DNA of 5,964 nucleotides from Desulfobacterales bacterium (GCA_029940345.1 JAOZRC010000361.1:1-5964); one strand, 5' to 3'. Shown: positions 1 to 5,956, counted from the stretch's first letter. Notes: a model not told the origin generated them from the letters alone. Translations and numbers: made by a program.

Positions 1-50
1 GAAAGACCGTTCCGCTCCGTTCCTCCGCTTCACTCTGCTTTCGCACTCCA
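1..50. other. Strand-biased low-complexity stretch at the window edge
   Basis: The + strand here is almost free of A and rich in short C/T runs (TTCCGCTCCGTTCCTCCGC and similar). The complement therefore reads as a purine-rich string of GGAG/GAAGCGGAG-like units. Two of the three reverse frames stay open through it and would give Glu/Arg/Lys/Ser-rich peptides, but no start, stop or family signature is visible before the edge. It may be the end of a longer low-complexity repeat or a degraded gene tail. From base 51 to the first gene at 268 the sequence is AT-rich, and I see no convincing promoter, hairpin or ORF in it. Confidence 0.3.
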
Positions 51-256
51 TAATCACCATTGAATTTGTATAAGATACCATAACTGGTTAATTCGTTTCG
101 TTCTTTAATGCAAAATCATATACAGGTCAACTGAATTTAATAGGCCGATTTTGGAAGGCGCTAAGATATTCAGCATTCGGGATGATTCTTTCGTATTCAA
201 AAGTTGCCTGAAATCACGTAGTTTCCTTTACGAAGAAAACCAAATTTAACAACATT

Positions 257-263
257 AGGAGAG
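257..263 (+). promoter_or_regulatory. Ribosome binding site of the LysM-protein gene
   Basis: AGGAGAG lies four bases before the ATG at 268. It is a strong Shine-Dalgarno match that fixes the start of the LysM-domain gene. Confidence 0.75.
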
Positions 264-267
264 TGAC

Positions 268-1011
268 ATGCAAAAAGAAACCAAATATGAACCGGGCGAT
301 ATAAAAATTGAAGAACAGGAACCTGATTATGAACAAGAGGATGACTTACCTTGGCGCAATGACAGGGGGAGCAAGCCGTTTTCACATGCATTTACAAAAT
401 CGCCGTTATCTATGGTGGCAATCGGCATCGGCGTGCTGGCGATGATTATTGTCTGTTTGTTTCTGATCATTCCCTGGAAGTTAAGTAGTGAAGAACCGAT
501 ATCTTCGCAAACATCACCGCTTGGGCACTATGAAGATCAACAGGTCGAGCTTATCGAGATCAACCAACGCCTTCAAACACTTGATGCCAAATATAAAAAT
601 ATTGAAATTTTTAAAGAAAGATTGGATCATTTAGAACAATCATTGGCATTGCGGTTGAATCAAATGGAAATAAAACTTTCCGATATCCAGGCAAGCTTTG
701 ACCAGAGTATACTTCAGACCAAAAAGGCGGCCACGCCAACACCTCAACCCAAGCCTTTGTCAAAAGAAGTGGCAACCAAGGTTACTCCCAAGCCAACACC
801 GGTGATGACGCCCAAGCCTGAAATTAAAGCGCCGGCTCCCCAATTCACCCGTAAGCATTACCATAAAGTCAGCGCCACTGAAACGCTATTCAGCATCAGT
901 CGTCGCTACAACATGAAAGTAAATGAATTGCGTGCTTTGAATAAATTGAATGCAAATGACACCATTCAAATGGGTCAAATACTTATTGTCAATTTGGGTG
1001 AAAGTGATTAA
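268..1011 (+). CDS. Membrane-anchored coiled-coil protein with C-terminal LysM domain
   Basis: This 247-residue protein is probably an inner-membrane protein whose periplasmic end binds peptidoglycan. Residues 1-46 are hydrophilic and strongly acidic (EEQEPDYEQEDD) and probably cytoplasmic. Residues 47-69 form one hydrophobic helix (VAIGIGVLAMIIVCLFLII), a signal anchor with no cleavage motif or lipobox. Residues 85-150 have the heptad look of a coiled coil (LIEINQRLQTLDAKY, FKERLDHLEQSLALRLNQM). Residues 153-192 are a Pro/Thr/Lys linker with repeated PKP and PTP. Residues 197-243 form one LysM module: HYHKVSATETLFSISRRYN at its front, then LRALNKLNANDTIQMGQILIV. LysM modules bind the GlcNAc-MurNAc backbone; no catalytic domain is present, so a scaffold or wall-tethering role is inferred. 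The ATG is fixed by AGGAGAG four bases upstream. No named orthologue is recognised. The gene stands alone: a palindromic element begins 28 bases after its stop. Confidence 0.85.
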   Translation: MQKETKYEPGDIKIEEQEPDYEQEDDLPWRNDRGSKPFSHAFTKSPLSMVAIGIGVLAMIIVCLFLIIPWKLSSEEPISSQTSPLGHYEDQQVELIEINQRLQTLDAKYKNIEIFKERLDHLEQSLALRLNQMEIKLSDIQASFDQSILQTKKAATPTPQPKPLSKEVATKVTPKPTPVMTPKPEIKAPAPQFTRKHYHKVSATETLFSISRRYNMKVNELRALNKLNANDTIQMGQILIVNLGESD

Positions 1012-1031
1012 ATGATGAACAAGAAAATGAA

Positions 1032-1039
1032 GTTAAAAG
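1032..1039. repeat. Left 8-bp target-site duplication (GTTAAAAG)
   Basis: GTTAAAAG directly abuts the left end of the palindromic element and is repeated exactly at 1147-1154, directly abutting its right end. Exact direct repeats touching both ends of an inverted-repeat element are the usual footprint of transposition. Confidence 0.75.
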
Positions 1040-1146
1040 CTGATTATAACGGTTTTGGGGGTGTAGCAAATTCATAAGATTACAAACGATCTCGTTCCCA
1101 CGCTTCGCGTGGGAACGAGAGCCTCCCCCAAATCCGTTATAATCAG
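1040..1146. mobile_element. 107-bp MITE-like palindromic element with 8-bp target-site duplication
   Basis: The element has 22-bp terminal inverted repeats. The left arm at 1040-1061 starts CTGATTATAACGG and ends GGGGG; the right arm at 1125-1146 is its reverse complement with one mismatch, at arm position 14. Immediately outside both ends is the direct repeat GTTAAAAG. The interior has no ORF of note but carries a perfect 14-bp-stem hairpin (1090-1120). The size, lack of coding capacity, inverted ends and flanking duplication are those of a miniature inverted-repeat transposable element moved by a transposase encoded elsewhere. I cannot name its parent IS family; an 8-bp duplication occurs in several. 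As RNA the whole element would fold into one long interrupted stem. It lies between the LysM gene and rdgB, so it could limit read-through from the former. It lacks a T-run, so it is not a textbook terminator. Confidence 0.75.
1090..1120. repeat. Perfect REP-like hairpin inside the element
   Basis: TCTCGTTCCCACGC (1090-1103), loop TTC (1104-1106) and GCGTGGGAACGAGA (1107-1120) form a 14-bp stem without mismatch. From memory, CGTTCCCACGC...GCGTGGGAACG palindromes recur in intergenic DNA of many bacteria as REP-type repeats. No genome comparison was possible here. It is either the core of the surrounding element or a second repeat inserted into it; it has no target duplication of its own that I can see. 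Confidence 0.8.
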
Positions 1147-1154
1147 GTTAAAAG
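1147..1154. repeat. Right 8-bp target-site duplication (GTTAAAAG)
   Basis: This is an exact copy of 1032-1039, abutting the right terminal inverted repeat. It lies just upstream of the possible rdgB promoter. Confidence 0.75.
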
Positions 1155-1158
1155 TATT

Positions 1159-1188
1159 TTTACTTGAAAAACAAGAACACGTTATGAT
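1159..1188 (+). promoter_or_regulatory. Possible sigma-70-type promoter of rdgB
   Basis: TTTACT (1159-1164, four of six matches to TTGACA) and TATGAT (1183-1188, five of six to TATAAT) are separated by 18 bases. Transcription would begin near 1195, leaving a leader of about 40 bases before the rdgB ATG. The surrounding DNA is AT-rich, so a chance match is possible. If real, the palindromic element inserted only a few bases upstream of the -35 box. Confidence 0.35.
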
Positions 1189-1216
1189 AAGCTGTTAATT
1201 AAAATTTGGTATAGTT

Positions 1217-1222
1217 GGGGGA
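1217..1222 (+). promoter_or_regulatory. Ribosome binding site that selects the rdgB start
   Basis: GGGGGA lies ten bases before ATG 1233 and is the only purine-rich Shine-Dalgarno-like block nearby. It argues against the in-frame TTG at 1215, which the block itself overlaps, and against ATG 1248, which has nothing suitable upstream. Confidence 0.5.
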
Positions 1223-1232
1223 ACAGACAAGA

Positions 1233-1856
1233 ATGAAACAACCGACAATGATTGTTCTTGCCACGCGCAATAAAGGGAAAGTAGCTGAGATATCAGCACT
1301 TTTCAAAAATTTCCCAGTGGTTTTGAAAAATCTGGATAATTTTGGCCCGATGCCGGATGTGGAAGAAGACGGTTTCACGTTTGATGAAAATGCATATAAA
1401 AAGGCCAGTTTTTTTGCACGCATCCTTGGCTTTCCAGCTTTGGCTGATGATTCCGGCTTATCTGTCACAGCGCTCAATGGCGCGCCGGGTGTTCTGTCAG
1501 CACGCTATGCTGGGGAAAATGCCTCTGATGAAGAACGCTGCACTAAATTGCTTCGTGCCATGGAAGGTCAGTCTGATCGCAAAGCCGCCTTTGAATGCGT
1601 TCTGTCTTTTGCGGTTCCTTCAGGACCGGCCTTAACTTATGAGGCGCGCTGTGAGGGGATTATTACAGAGCAGCCCATGGGGGCTAACGGATTTGGCTAC
1701 GATCCGATTTTCTATTATCCGCCTCTGAAAAAAACCTTCGCCCAGCTCACCAGGGAGGAAAAAAGCCGTATTAGCCATAGGGGGCTGGCACTTAACGAAT
1801 TTAAAAATGAATTTGATAACGTGCTGACATGGCTTGAACGGCTGACACCGGCGTAA
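1233..1856 (+). CDS. rdgB: XTP/dITP diphosphatase (RdgB/HAM1 family)
   Basis: This cytoplasmic house-cleaning enzyme hydrolyses non-canonical purine triphosphates (dITP, ITP, XTP) to the monophosphate and pyrophosphate, keeping deaminated bases out of DNA and RNA. The 207-residue product matches the usual family length. The signature motifs are in order: TRNKGK (11-16, substrate phosphate contact near the N-terminus), EEDGFTFDENA (44-54), ADDSGL (71-76, metal-binding and catalytic Asp pair), GAPGVLSARY (83-92), NGFGYDPIF (152-160, base pocket) and SHRGLAL (181-187). Nothing essential is missing. ATG 1233 is preferred because of the GGGGGA block upstream; TTG 1215 would add six residues and ATG 1248 would remove five, starting nearer the conserved MIVLATRNKGK. 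The gene lies between two palindromic elements and is probably transcribed alone. In many bacteria rdgB sits near rph or hemW, but neither is seen here. Confidence 0.95.
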   Translation: MKQPTMIVLATRNKGKVAEISALFKNFPVVLKNLDNFGPMPDVEEDGFTFDENAYKKASFFARILGFPALADDSGLSVTALNGAPGVLSARYAGENASDEERCTKLLRAMEGQSDRKAAFECVLSFAVPSGPALTYEARCEGIITEQPMGANGFGYDPIFYYPPLKKTFAQLTREEKSRISHRGLALNEFKNEFDNVLTWLERLTPA

Positions 1857-1913
1857 TCAGTTTTATTCAGGTGAATTTGTAGCATAATCGGGGAAGATAC
1901 CGATAGAGCCCCA

Positions 1914-1916
1914 TGA
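1914..1916. repeat. Possible 3-bp target duplication, left copy (TGA)
   Basis: TGA abuts the left end of the 160-bp palindrome and recurs at 2077-2079 against its right end. Three bases can match by chance, about one time in 64, so this only mildly supports insertion. Confidence 0.35.
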
Positions 1917-2076
1917 GAGCCTGTTTGGAAAGTCGTGATCGAAGCGAAAAAGTGTGAGAGCGAGGGCTGATTTTCGCAAATTTTAAGGGAATAGCCGGCC
2001 TATTGCCATGAAATTTGCGGAAATCAGAACCGCTCTCACGCTTTTGCAGCCGATTTAAGACTTTTCAAACAGGCTC
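1917..2076. mobile_element. 160-bp full-length imperfect palindrome, MITE-like
   Basis: The two halves of this segment are reverse complements over about 80 bases each. The ends are GAGCCTGTTTG (left) and CAAACAGGCTC (right). Inward, GTGAGAGCG (about 1954-1962) pairs with CGCTCTCAC (about 2031-2039), CTGATTTTCGCAAATTT (1966-1983 region) pairs with AAATTTGCGGAAATCAG, and the centre is AATAGCCGGCCTATT at about 1990-2004. By eye roughly four in five positions pair, with a few single-base indels. TGA flanks both ends. No protein gene is inside. The design, nearly all arm with almost no loop, suits a non-autonomous element or a large REP/BIME-like repeat. In RNA it would form a long hairpin between rdgB and the nitroreductase gene and could act as a processing or stability element. 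The ends differ from those of the 107-bp element, so it is a different family. Confidence 0.7.
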
Positions 2077-2095
2077 TGAGGACGACATATTTGTA

Positions 2096-2101
2096 GAGGA
2101 G
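2096..2101 (+). promoter_or_regulatory. Ribosome binding site that selects the nitroreductase start
   Basis: GAGGAG ends six bases before ATG 2108. It decides the start against the in-frame TTG at 2015, which lies inside the 160-bp palindrome. Confidence 0.75.
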
Positions 2102-2107
2102 ACCGCA

Positions 2108-2692
2108 ATGATCGCTGATTTAATCCGTAGAAACCGAAGTTACCGACGATTCTATCAAAACTATTCGGTGGATGGCAAAATTTTGGAAGAGCTTGTCAAT
2201 CTTGCCCGTTTGTCACCTTCCGCCGCCAATTTGCAACCTTTGAAATATATTCTGGCGACGAATTCCGAAATCAATGCCCAAATTTTTTCATGTCTGGCCT
2301 GGGCGGCTTACCTTAAAGATTGGCCAGGTCCGGGAGAGGACGAACGGCCTTCTGCTTATATTGTCATCCTGTCAGATACGACGGTCAGTAAAACTGTTGA
2401 TTGTGATCACGGCATAGCATGTCAAAGTATTCTTCTCGGTGCCCGCGAAGTTGGTTTGGGCGGGTGTATTATCGCTTCAATTGACCGGGAAAAATTAAGA
2501 GATATTTTAAAAATTGAGCCACACTGTAAAATAATGCTGGTCATTGCGATCGGAAGGCCGCGGGAAGAGGTTGTCATTGAAACGGCCAATCCGGATGATA
2601 GTATCAAGTACTGGCGGGATGATAAAAATATCCATCATGTGCCGAAAAGAAATCTTAATGATATTATCCTGTCAACACATTTCAATAAATAA
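2108..2692 (+). CDS. Nitroreductase-family flavoprotein
   Basis: This 194-residue cytoplasmic protein has the FMN-dependent nitroreductase fold. Residues 6-15 (IRRNRSYRRF) are the N-terminal Arg/Ser phosphate-contact motif of FMN. SPSAANLQPLKYIL (36-49) is the second FMN-contact segment. CDHGIACQSILLGAREVGLGGC (99-120) is the helix with the Gly-rich turn, IAIGRPRE (146-153) is the C-terminal strand motif, and YWRDDKNIHHVPKRNLNDII (168-187) is a tail I associate with small nitroreductases of anaerobes. Members reduce nitro compounds, quinones or other acceptors with NAD(P)H, usually as dimers; the substrate cannot be read from the sequence. The open frame runs upstream to a TTG at 2015, but those 31 residues translate a palindromic repeat, whereas ATG 2108 has GAGGAG six bases ahead and begins where family members do. 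The pckG start follows 21 bases after the stop, so co-transcription is likely. Confidence 0.88.
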   Translation: MIADLIRRNRSYRRFYQNYSVDGKILEELVNLARLSPSAANLQPLKYILATNSEINAQIFSCLAWAAYLKDWPGPGEDERPSAYIVILSDTTVSKTVDCDHGIACQSILLGAREVGLGGCIIASIDREKLRDILKIEPHCKIMLVIAIGRPREEVVIETANPDDSIKYWRDDKNIHHVPKRNLNDIILSTHFNK

Positions 2693-2697
2693 ATTAC

Positions 2698-2705
2698 AAG
2701 GGAGA
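2698..2705 (+). promoter_or_regulatory. Ribosome binding site of the PEP carboxykinase gene
   Basis: AAGGGAGA lies eight bases before ATG 2714 in the 21-base gap after the nitroreductase stop. With no room for a separate promoter in the gap, this suits a polycistronic message. Confidence 0.65.
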
Positions 2706-2713
2706 ATCAGAGG

Positions 2714-4681
2714 ATGAGAAACGCAACCCAAGGGTTTGATATTGCCCAAAAGATAGGCGGTATCACTAACTTTGAAGAGGCGCTGCAATTGTGCGAACAA
2801 AAGTCAAATGCCGCCAATTTTAAAAAAATCCGGGTGATTAAGGACCCTGATGTTATAATGAAGCTTGCCAATGCCATTGTGATGTGTGAACCAGACAGTG
2901 TGTTTATCAACACCGGTTCTGACGAAGATAAGCAACGGGTGCGCAATTTGGCGCTTGAAAATGGCGAAGAAGCCAAACTTGCGATGCCTGACCATACGAT
3001 CCATTACGATTTGAAAGATGAGCAGGGACGCATTGTTGATCGCACCTATTATATTGTCAATCCGGGCGAGGATGTCAGTTCGCTTGCCAATAAAATGGAA
3101 CGAACCGAGGCGCTAAATCTGATCCGTAAAGATATGCAGGGCATCATGCACGGTAAAACAATGATTGTGGGCTTTTATATGCGAGGACCGGTGGGAGCGC
3201 CGGTTTCCAATCCGGCGGTGGAAATCACCAGTTCTGCTTATGTATCCCATAGTGCTGAAATCCTGTACCGTAACATTTACGCCGATTTTAACACCGAAGT
3301 CGAACGTTTGGGGCACTTTTTCTGCAACATTCACAGTGAAGGCTTAAATCGACTGGAAGACCTTCCGCATGCACGCGTGTTTATGGACCGTGCTGACCGG
3401 ACTACGTACAGCTACAAATGCACATACGCCGGCAATACCTTATTACTGAAAAAGGGCAACCATCGCTTTGCGGTTGATAAGGCCACCTACGAAAATGCTG
3501 GCAATGAGCTTTCCGAACACATGTTTATCACCGGGATCGACGGACCGGGAGGGCGGATCACATGGTGCGTGGGTGCCGCTCCCAGCGGATGCGGCAAGAC
3601 AACTACCGCCATGGCCGGTAACCATTTCGTGGGTGATGATTTAGCGCAAATGTGGCGCGCCCCGGACGGGTCTGTCAGGTCTGTCAATCCCGAATGCGGT
3701 ATTTTTGGGATTGTGGCCGATGTGAATTGGGAGGGAGACCCCCTGCTAATGGAAAATTTGCGTAAACCGGGTGCCGAAGTGATCTGGTCGAATGTGCTGA
3801 TTGATGCTGACGGCGTCCCTCATTGGACCGGCAATGGTGAAGAACACCCGGCAAAAGGAAAAAATTTTCAAGGTGATTGGGAAAAGGGCAAACGTGATGC
3901 AAAAGGGGATCAAATTCCCATATCACACCCCAACGCCCGATGTACGATAGCGTCTGTCGCTTTGGGCAACTATTCTGACGAAGCTGAAAATCCTGAAGGT
4001 GTGGAAACGCGCGTGGTGACATACAGCGGACGGGATAGCGACACAATGCCGCCGGTGTGGGCGGCCCTGAATTCCGATCAAGGGGTTGTGATCGGCGCTT
4101 GTATTGTGTCCGCGGCAACCGCCACCGAAGTCGGCGCCACCGGTGTCAAACGGGCGCCTTGGGCCAATGCACCGTTTATCCCGGGCGCTTTGGCTGATTA
4201 TATGGATGCTCAATTCAAATTTTTTGGCCATCCCGATATAGCCAAAGATAAGCTTCCCGTGATGGCTGGACTCAATTATTTTTTGACGGATGAAGCCCGC
4301 GGCGGCGATTCGCCTAAATTATTAGGGGAAAAAAGGGATGTCAAAGTCTGGCTGGCGTGGTTGGAACGACACGCCTATAATGAAATGGAAGTGATTGAGA
4401 CACCCATAGGCAACCTTCCCAAATTTGAAGACTTAAACAAGTTGTTTAAGGATATTATCGGTAAAACCTATACGGAGGCGTTATACACCAAACAATTTTC
4501 ACTATACATAGATAAGATCATTGCCCGTATTGACCTTCAGACCGATGCATATAGCAAAGGAACCGATGTCCCGGCCAAACTGTTTGAAGTGCTTGAAGAA
4601 CAACGCACCGGGTTAATGAAATTAAAAGAAGCGTATGGCCCGATCGTTAAGCCTGCGCAACTTGAGGCTTTTCACTATTGA
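2714..4681 (+). CDS. pckG: Phosphoenolpyruvate carboxykinase, GTP-type, divergent
   Basis: PEPCK interconverts oxaloacetate + NTP with PEP + CO2 + NDP in the cytoplasm, the entry step of gluconeogenesis, or runs in reverse as an anaplerotic step. The 655-residue product is somewhat longer than the roughly 600-620 usual for GTP enzymes. The GTP-family core can be followed: HGKTMIVGFYMRGPVGAPVS (146-165, like KGRTMYVIPFSMGPLGSPL), YAGNTLLLKK (238-247, metal-ligand Lys), SEHM (267-270, metal-ligand His269), P-loop GAAPSGCGKTTTAM (287-300), GDD (307-309, metal-ligand Asp), NPECGIFGI (325-333) and HPNAR (405-409). Oddities: the P-loop reads APSGCGKTTT rather than the usual FPSACGKTN, though its Cys is kept. 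The GGRRPAG motif reads SGRDSDT (438-444). The aromatic nucleotide pocket near DPFAMRPFFGYNF reads APWANAPFIPGAL (481-493). Family membership is firm; the nucleotide actually used is less certain. Intact frame, with ampG 27 bases downstream. Confidence 0.9.
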   Translation: MRNATQGFDIAQKIGGITNFEEALQLCEQKSNAANFKKIRVIKDPDVIMKLANAIVMCEPDSVFINTGSDEDKQRVRNLALENGEEAKLAMPDHTIHYDLKDEQGRIVDRTYYIVNPGEDVSSLANKMERTEALNLIRKDMQGIMHGKTMIVGFYMRGPVGAPVSNPAVEITSSAYVSHSAEILYRNIYADFNTEVERLGHFFCNIHSEGLNRLEDLPHARVFMDRADRTTYSYKCTYAGNTLLLKKGNHRFAVDKATYENAGNELSEHMFITGIDGPGGRITWCVGAAPSGCGKTTTAMAGNHFVGDDLAQMWRAPDGSVRSVNPECGIFGIVADVNWEGDPLLMENLRKPGAEVIWSNVLIDADGVPHWTGNGEEHPAKGKNFQGDWEKGKRDAKGDQIPISHPNARCTIASVALGNYSDEAENPEGVETRVVTYSGRDSDTMPPVWAALNSDQGVVIGACIVSAATATEVGATGVKRAPWANAPFIPGALADYMDAQFKFFGHPDIAKDKLPVMAGLNYFLTDEARGGDSPKLLGEKRDVKVWLAWLERHAYNEMEVIETPIGNLPKFEDLNKLFKDIIGKTYTEALYTKQFSLYIDKIIARIDLQTDAYSKGTDVPAKLFEVLEEQRTGLMKLKEAYGPIVKPAQLEAFHY

Positions 4682-4708
4682 ATCACCCGAATTGCCCGGC
4701 AAAGTCAG

Positions 4709-5956
4709 ATGAAGTCTGAACGCTCTCTTTTGATTTGGAAAGTTATTTTCAGCAGCCGTATGCTGGTGGCCTTCCTGATGGGATTTAGCTGCGGCTTGCC
4801 GCTCTTATTGACGATCAGTGTTTTGCAGGCCTGGATGAAAGAAGAGGGCGTTGACTTAACTGTTATCGGCATGATGGCGCTTGTGGGAATGCCATACACG
4901 CTGAAATTTCTCTGGGCACCGTTATTTGACCGCTTCACCCTGCCGTTTTTGGGACGACGCCGGGGGTGGTTGCTGCCTATACAGATTGCACTGATAATGG
5001 CTGTTGCCATTTTAGGATTGACCAATCCGGGAAAAAGTCCCTGGATGGTGGCGTTTGCGGCTTTTTTGGTGACCTTTTTTAGCGCTTCCCAGGATATTAT
5101 CGTAGACGCCTATCGTCGCGAAGACCTTTCTGATGAAGAATTAGGGCTAGGCTCATCACTTTATGTCAATGGCTACCGCGTGGGAATGTTACTGGCATCG
5201 GGCGGTGGTCTGATTATGGCGGACTATATTCCGTTTGGCTATGTGTATCTGATCATGGCGTTATGCCTGCTGCCGGGTGTCATTACAACGTTGCTGGCTA
5301 AAGAACCCGAAATTCCCGCAGGCGTTCCGCGAACTTTAAAAGAGGCCGTCATTCATCCGCTGGTAGAATACTTCAGCCGTAAAGACGCTTGGTGGATACT
5401 GGCTTTTATTCTCTTTTATAAAATTGGCGACACCATGGCCAGCAATATGACCACGCCGTTTTATTTGGATATCGGCTTCACCAAAACCCAAATCGGTATG
5501 GTGGTGAAACTATTCGGGTTCTGGGCAACGATTGCCGGGGGGTTGCTCGGCGGTTTGGCGATGATCAAACTGGGAATCCATCGAAGTCTTTGGGTGTTCG
5601 GTATTCTTCAGGCGTTGTCCACTGCCGGTTTTGCGTTACTGGCGCGAATTGGCGATCATGTCAGCGCGCTGGCTGGCGTAATCGCTTTTGAAAATCTGAG
5701 CAGCGGATTGGGGACAACCGCTTTTGTCGCTTTTATGGCCAGTATCACCGATAAAAAATTCACGGCCACTCAGTATGCGCTTTTAAGCAGTCTGATGGGT
5801 GCTCCCCGTGTAATCGCGTCGGCTCCCACCGGCTTTTTGGCCAAATTTATGGGATGGGAGAGTTTTTTTATTCTATGTACATTAATCGCAATTCCGGGAA
5901 TGATGCTCCTGATCAAGTTTGCACCGTGGCATTCTTACCGTGAGTCTGAAGTGTAG
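4709..5956 (+). CDS. ampG: AmpG-family muropeptide MFS permease
   Basis: This is an inner-membrane transporter of the major facilitator superfamily. AmpG imports GlcNAc-anhydroMurNAc (peptides) from the periplasm by proton symport for peptidoglycan recycling, and in some Gram-negatives this feeds ampC beta-lactamase induction. The 415 residues contain about twelve hydrophobic segments. Recognisable AmpG blocks, compared from memory with the E. coli protein: GFSCGLPLLLTISVLQAWM (25-43), KFLWAPLFDRFTLPFLGRRRGWLL (66-89, including the MFS loop 2-3 basic motif), SASQDIIVDAYRRE (125-138), GYRVGMLLASGG (155-166), FYKIGD (236-241) and FENLSSGLGTTAFVAFMASI (327-346). It is shorter than the 491-residue E. 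coli protein, as many bacterial homologues are. ATG 4709 gives the expected short cytoplasmic lead before the first helix, but only a weak RBS is visible, which would suit translation coupled to pckG 27 bases upstream. The LysM protein at 268-1011 is the only other wall-related gene here; no ampD, nagZ or ampC is seen. Confidence 0.92.
   Translation: MKSERSLLIWKVIFSSRMLVAFLMGFSCGLPLLLTISVLQAWMKEEGVDLTVIGMMALVGMPYTLKFLWAPLFDRFTLPFLGRRRGWLLPIQIALIMAVAILGLTNPGKSPWMVAFAAFLVTFFSASQDIIVDAYRREDLSDEELGLGSSLYVNGYRVGMLLASGGGLIMADYIPFGYVYLIMALCLLPGVITTLLAKEPEIPAGVPRTLKEAVIHPLVEYFSRKDAWWILAFILFYKIGDTMASNMTTPFYLDIGFTKTQIGMVVKLFGFWATIAGGLLGGLAMIKLGIHRSLWVFGILQALSTAGFALLARIGDHVSALAGVIAFENLSSGLGTTAFVAFMASITDKKFTATQYALLSSLMGAPRVIASAPTGFLAKFMGWESFFILCTLIAIPGMMLLIKFAPWHSYRESEV

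Noticed and set aside
1012..1077. A 21-codon ORF directly after the LysM stop (MMNKKMKLKADYNGF...).
   Set aside because: It runs straight into the palindromic element, which supplies its last codons and stop, and has only a weak RBS. At most it is the remnant of something interrupted by the insertion.
1090..1120. Rho-independent terminator for the LysM gene.
   Set aside because: The stem is strong but no T-run follows on either strand, and it lies inside a repeat element. A terminator role is possible but not supported by the usual pattern.
1116..1922. Shared GAGAGCCT in both palindromic elements as evidence for one family.
   Set aside because: The match is eight bases, sits inside one element but at the end of the other, and the rest of the arms do not align.
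2062..2091. Promoter for the nitroreductase gene (TTTTCA, 18 bases, CATATT).
   Set aside because: Both boxes match only four of six bases, and the predicted start would fall on or next to the RBS.
3684..4118. A 144-residue reverse-strand ORF within pckG, and other reverse ORFs at 3923-4231 and 4705-5025.
   Set aside because: They are opposite strongly conserved enzyme and transporter sequence, show no family features and have composition typical of antisense shadows.
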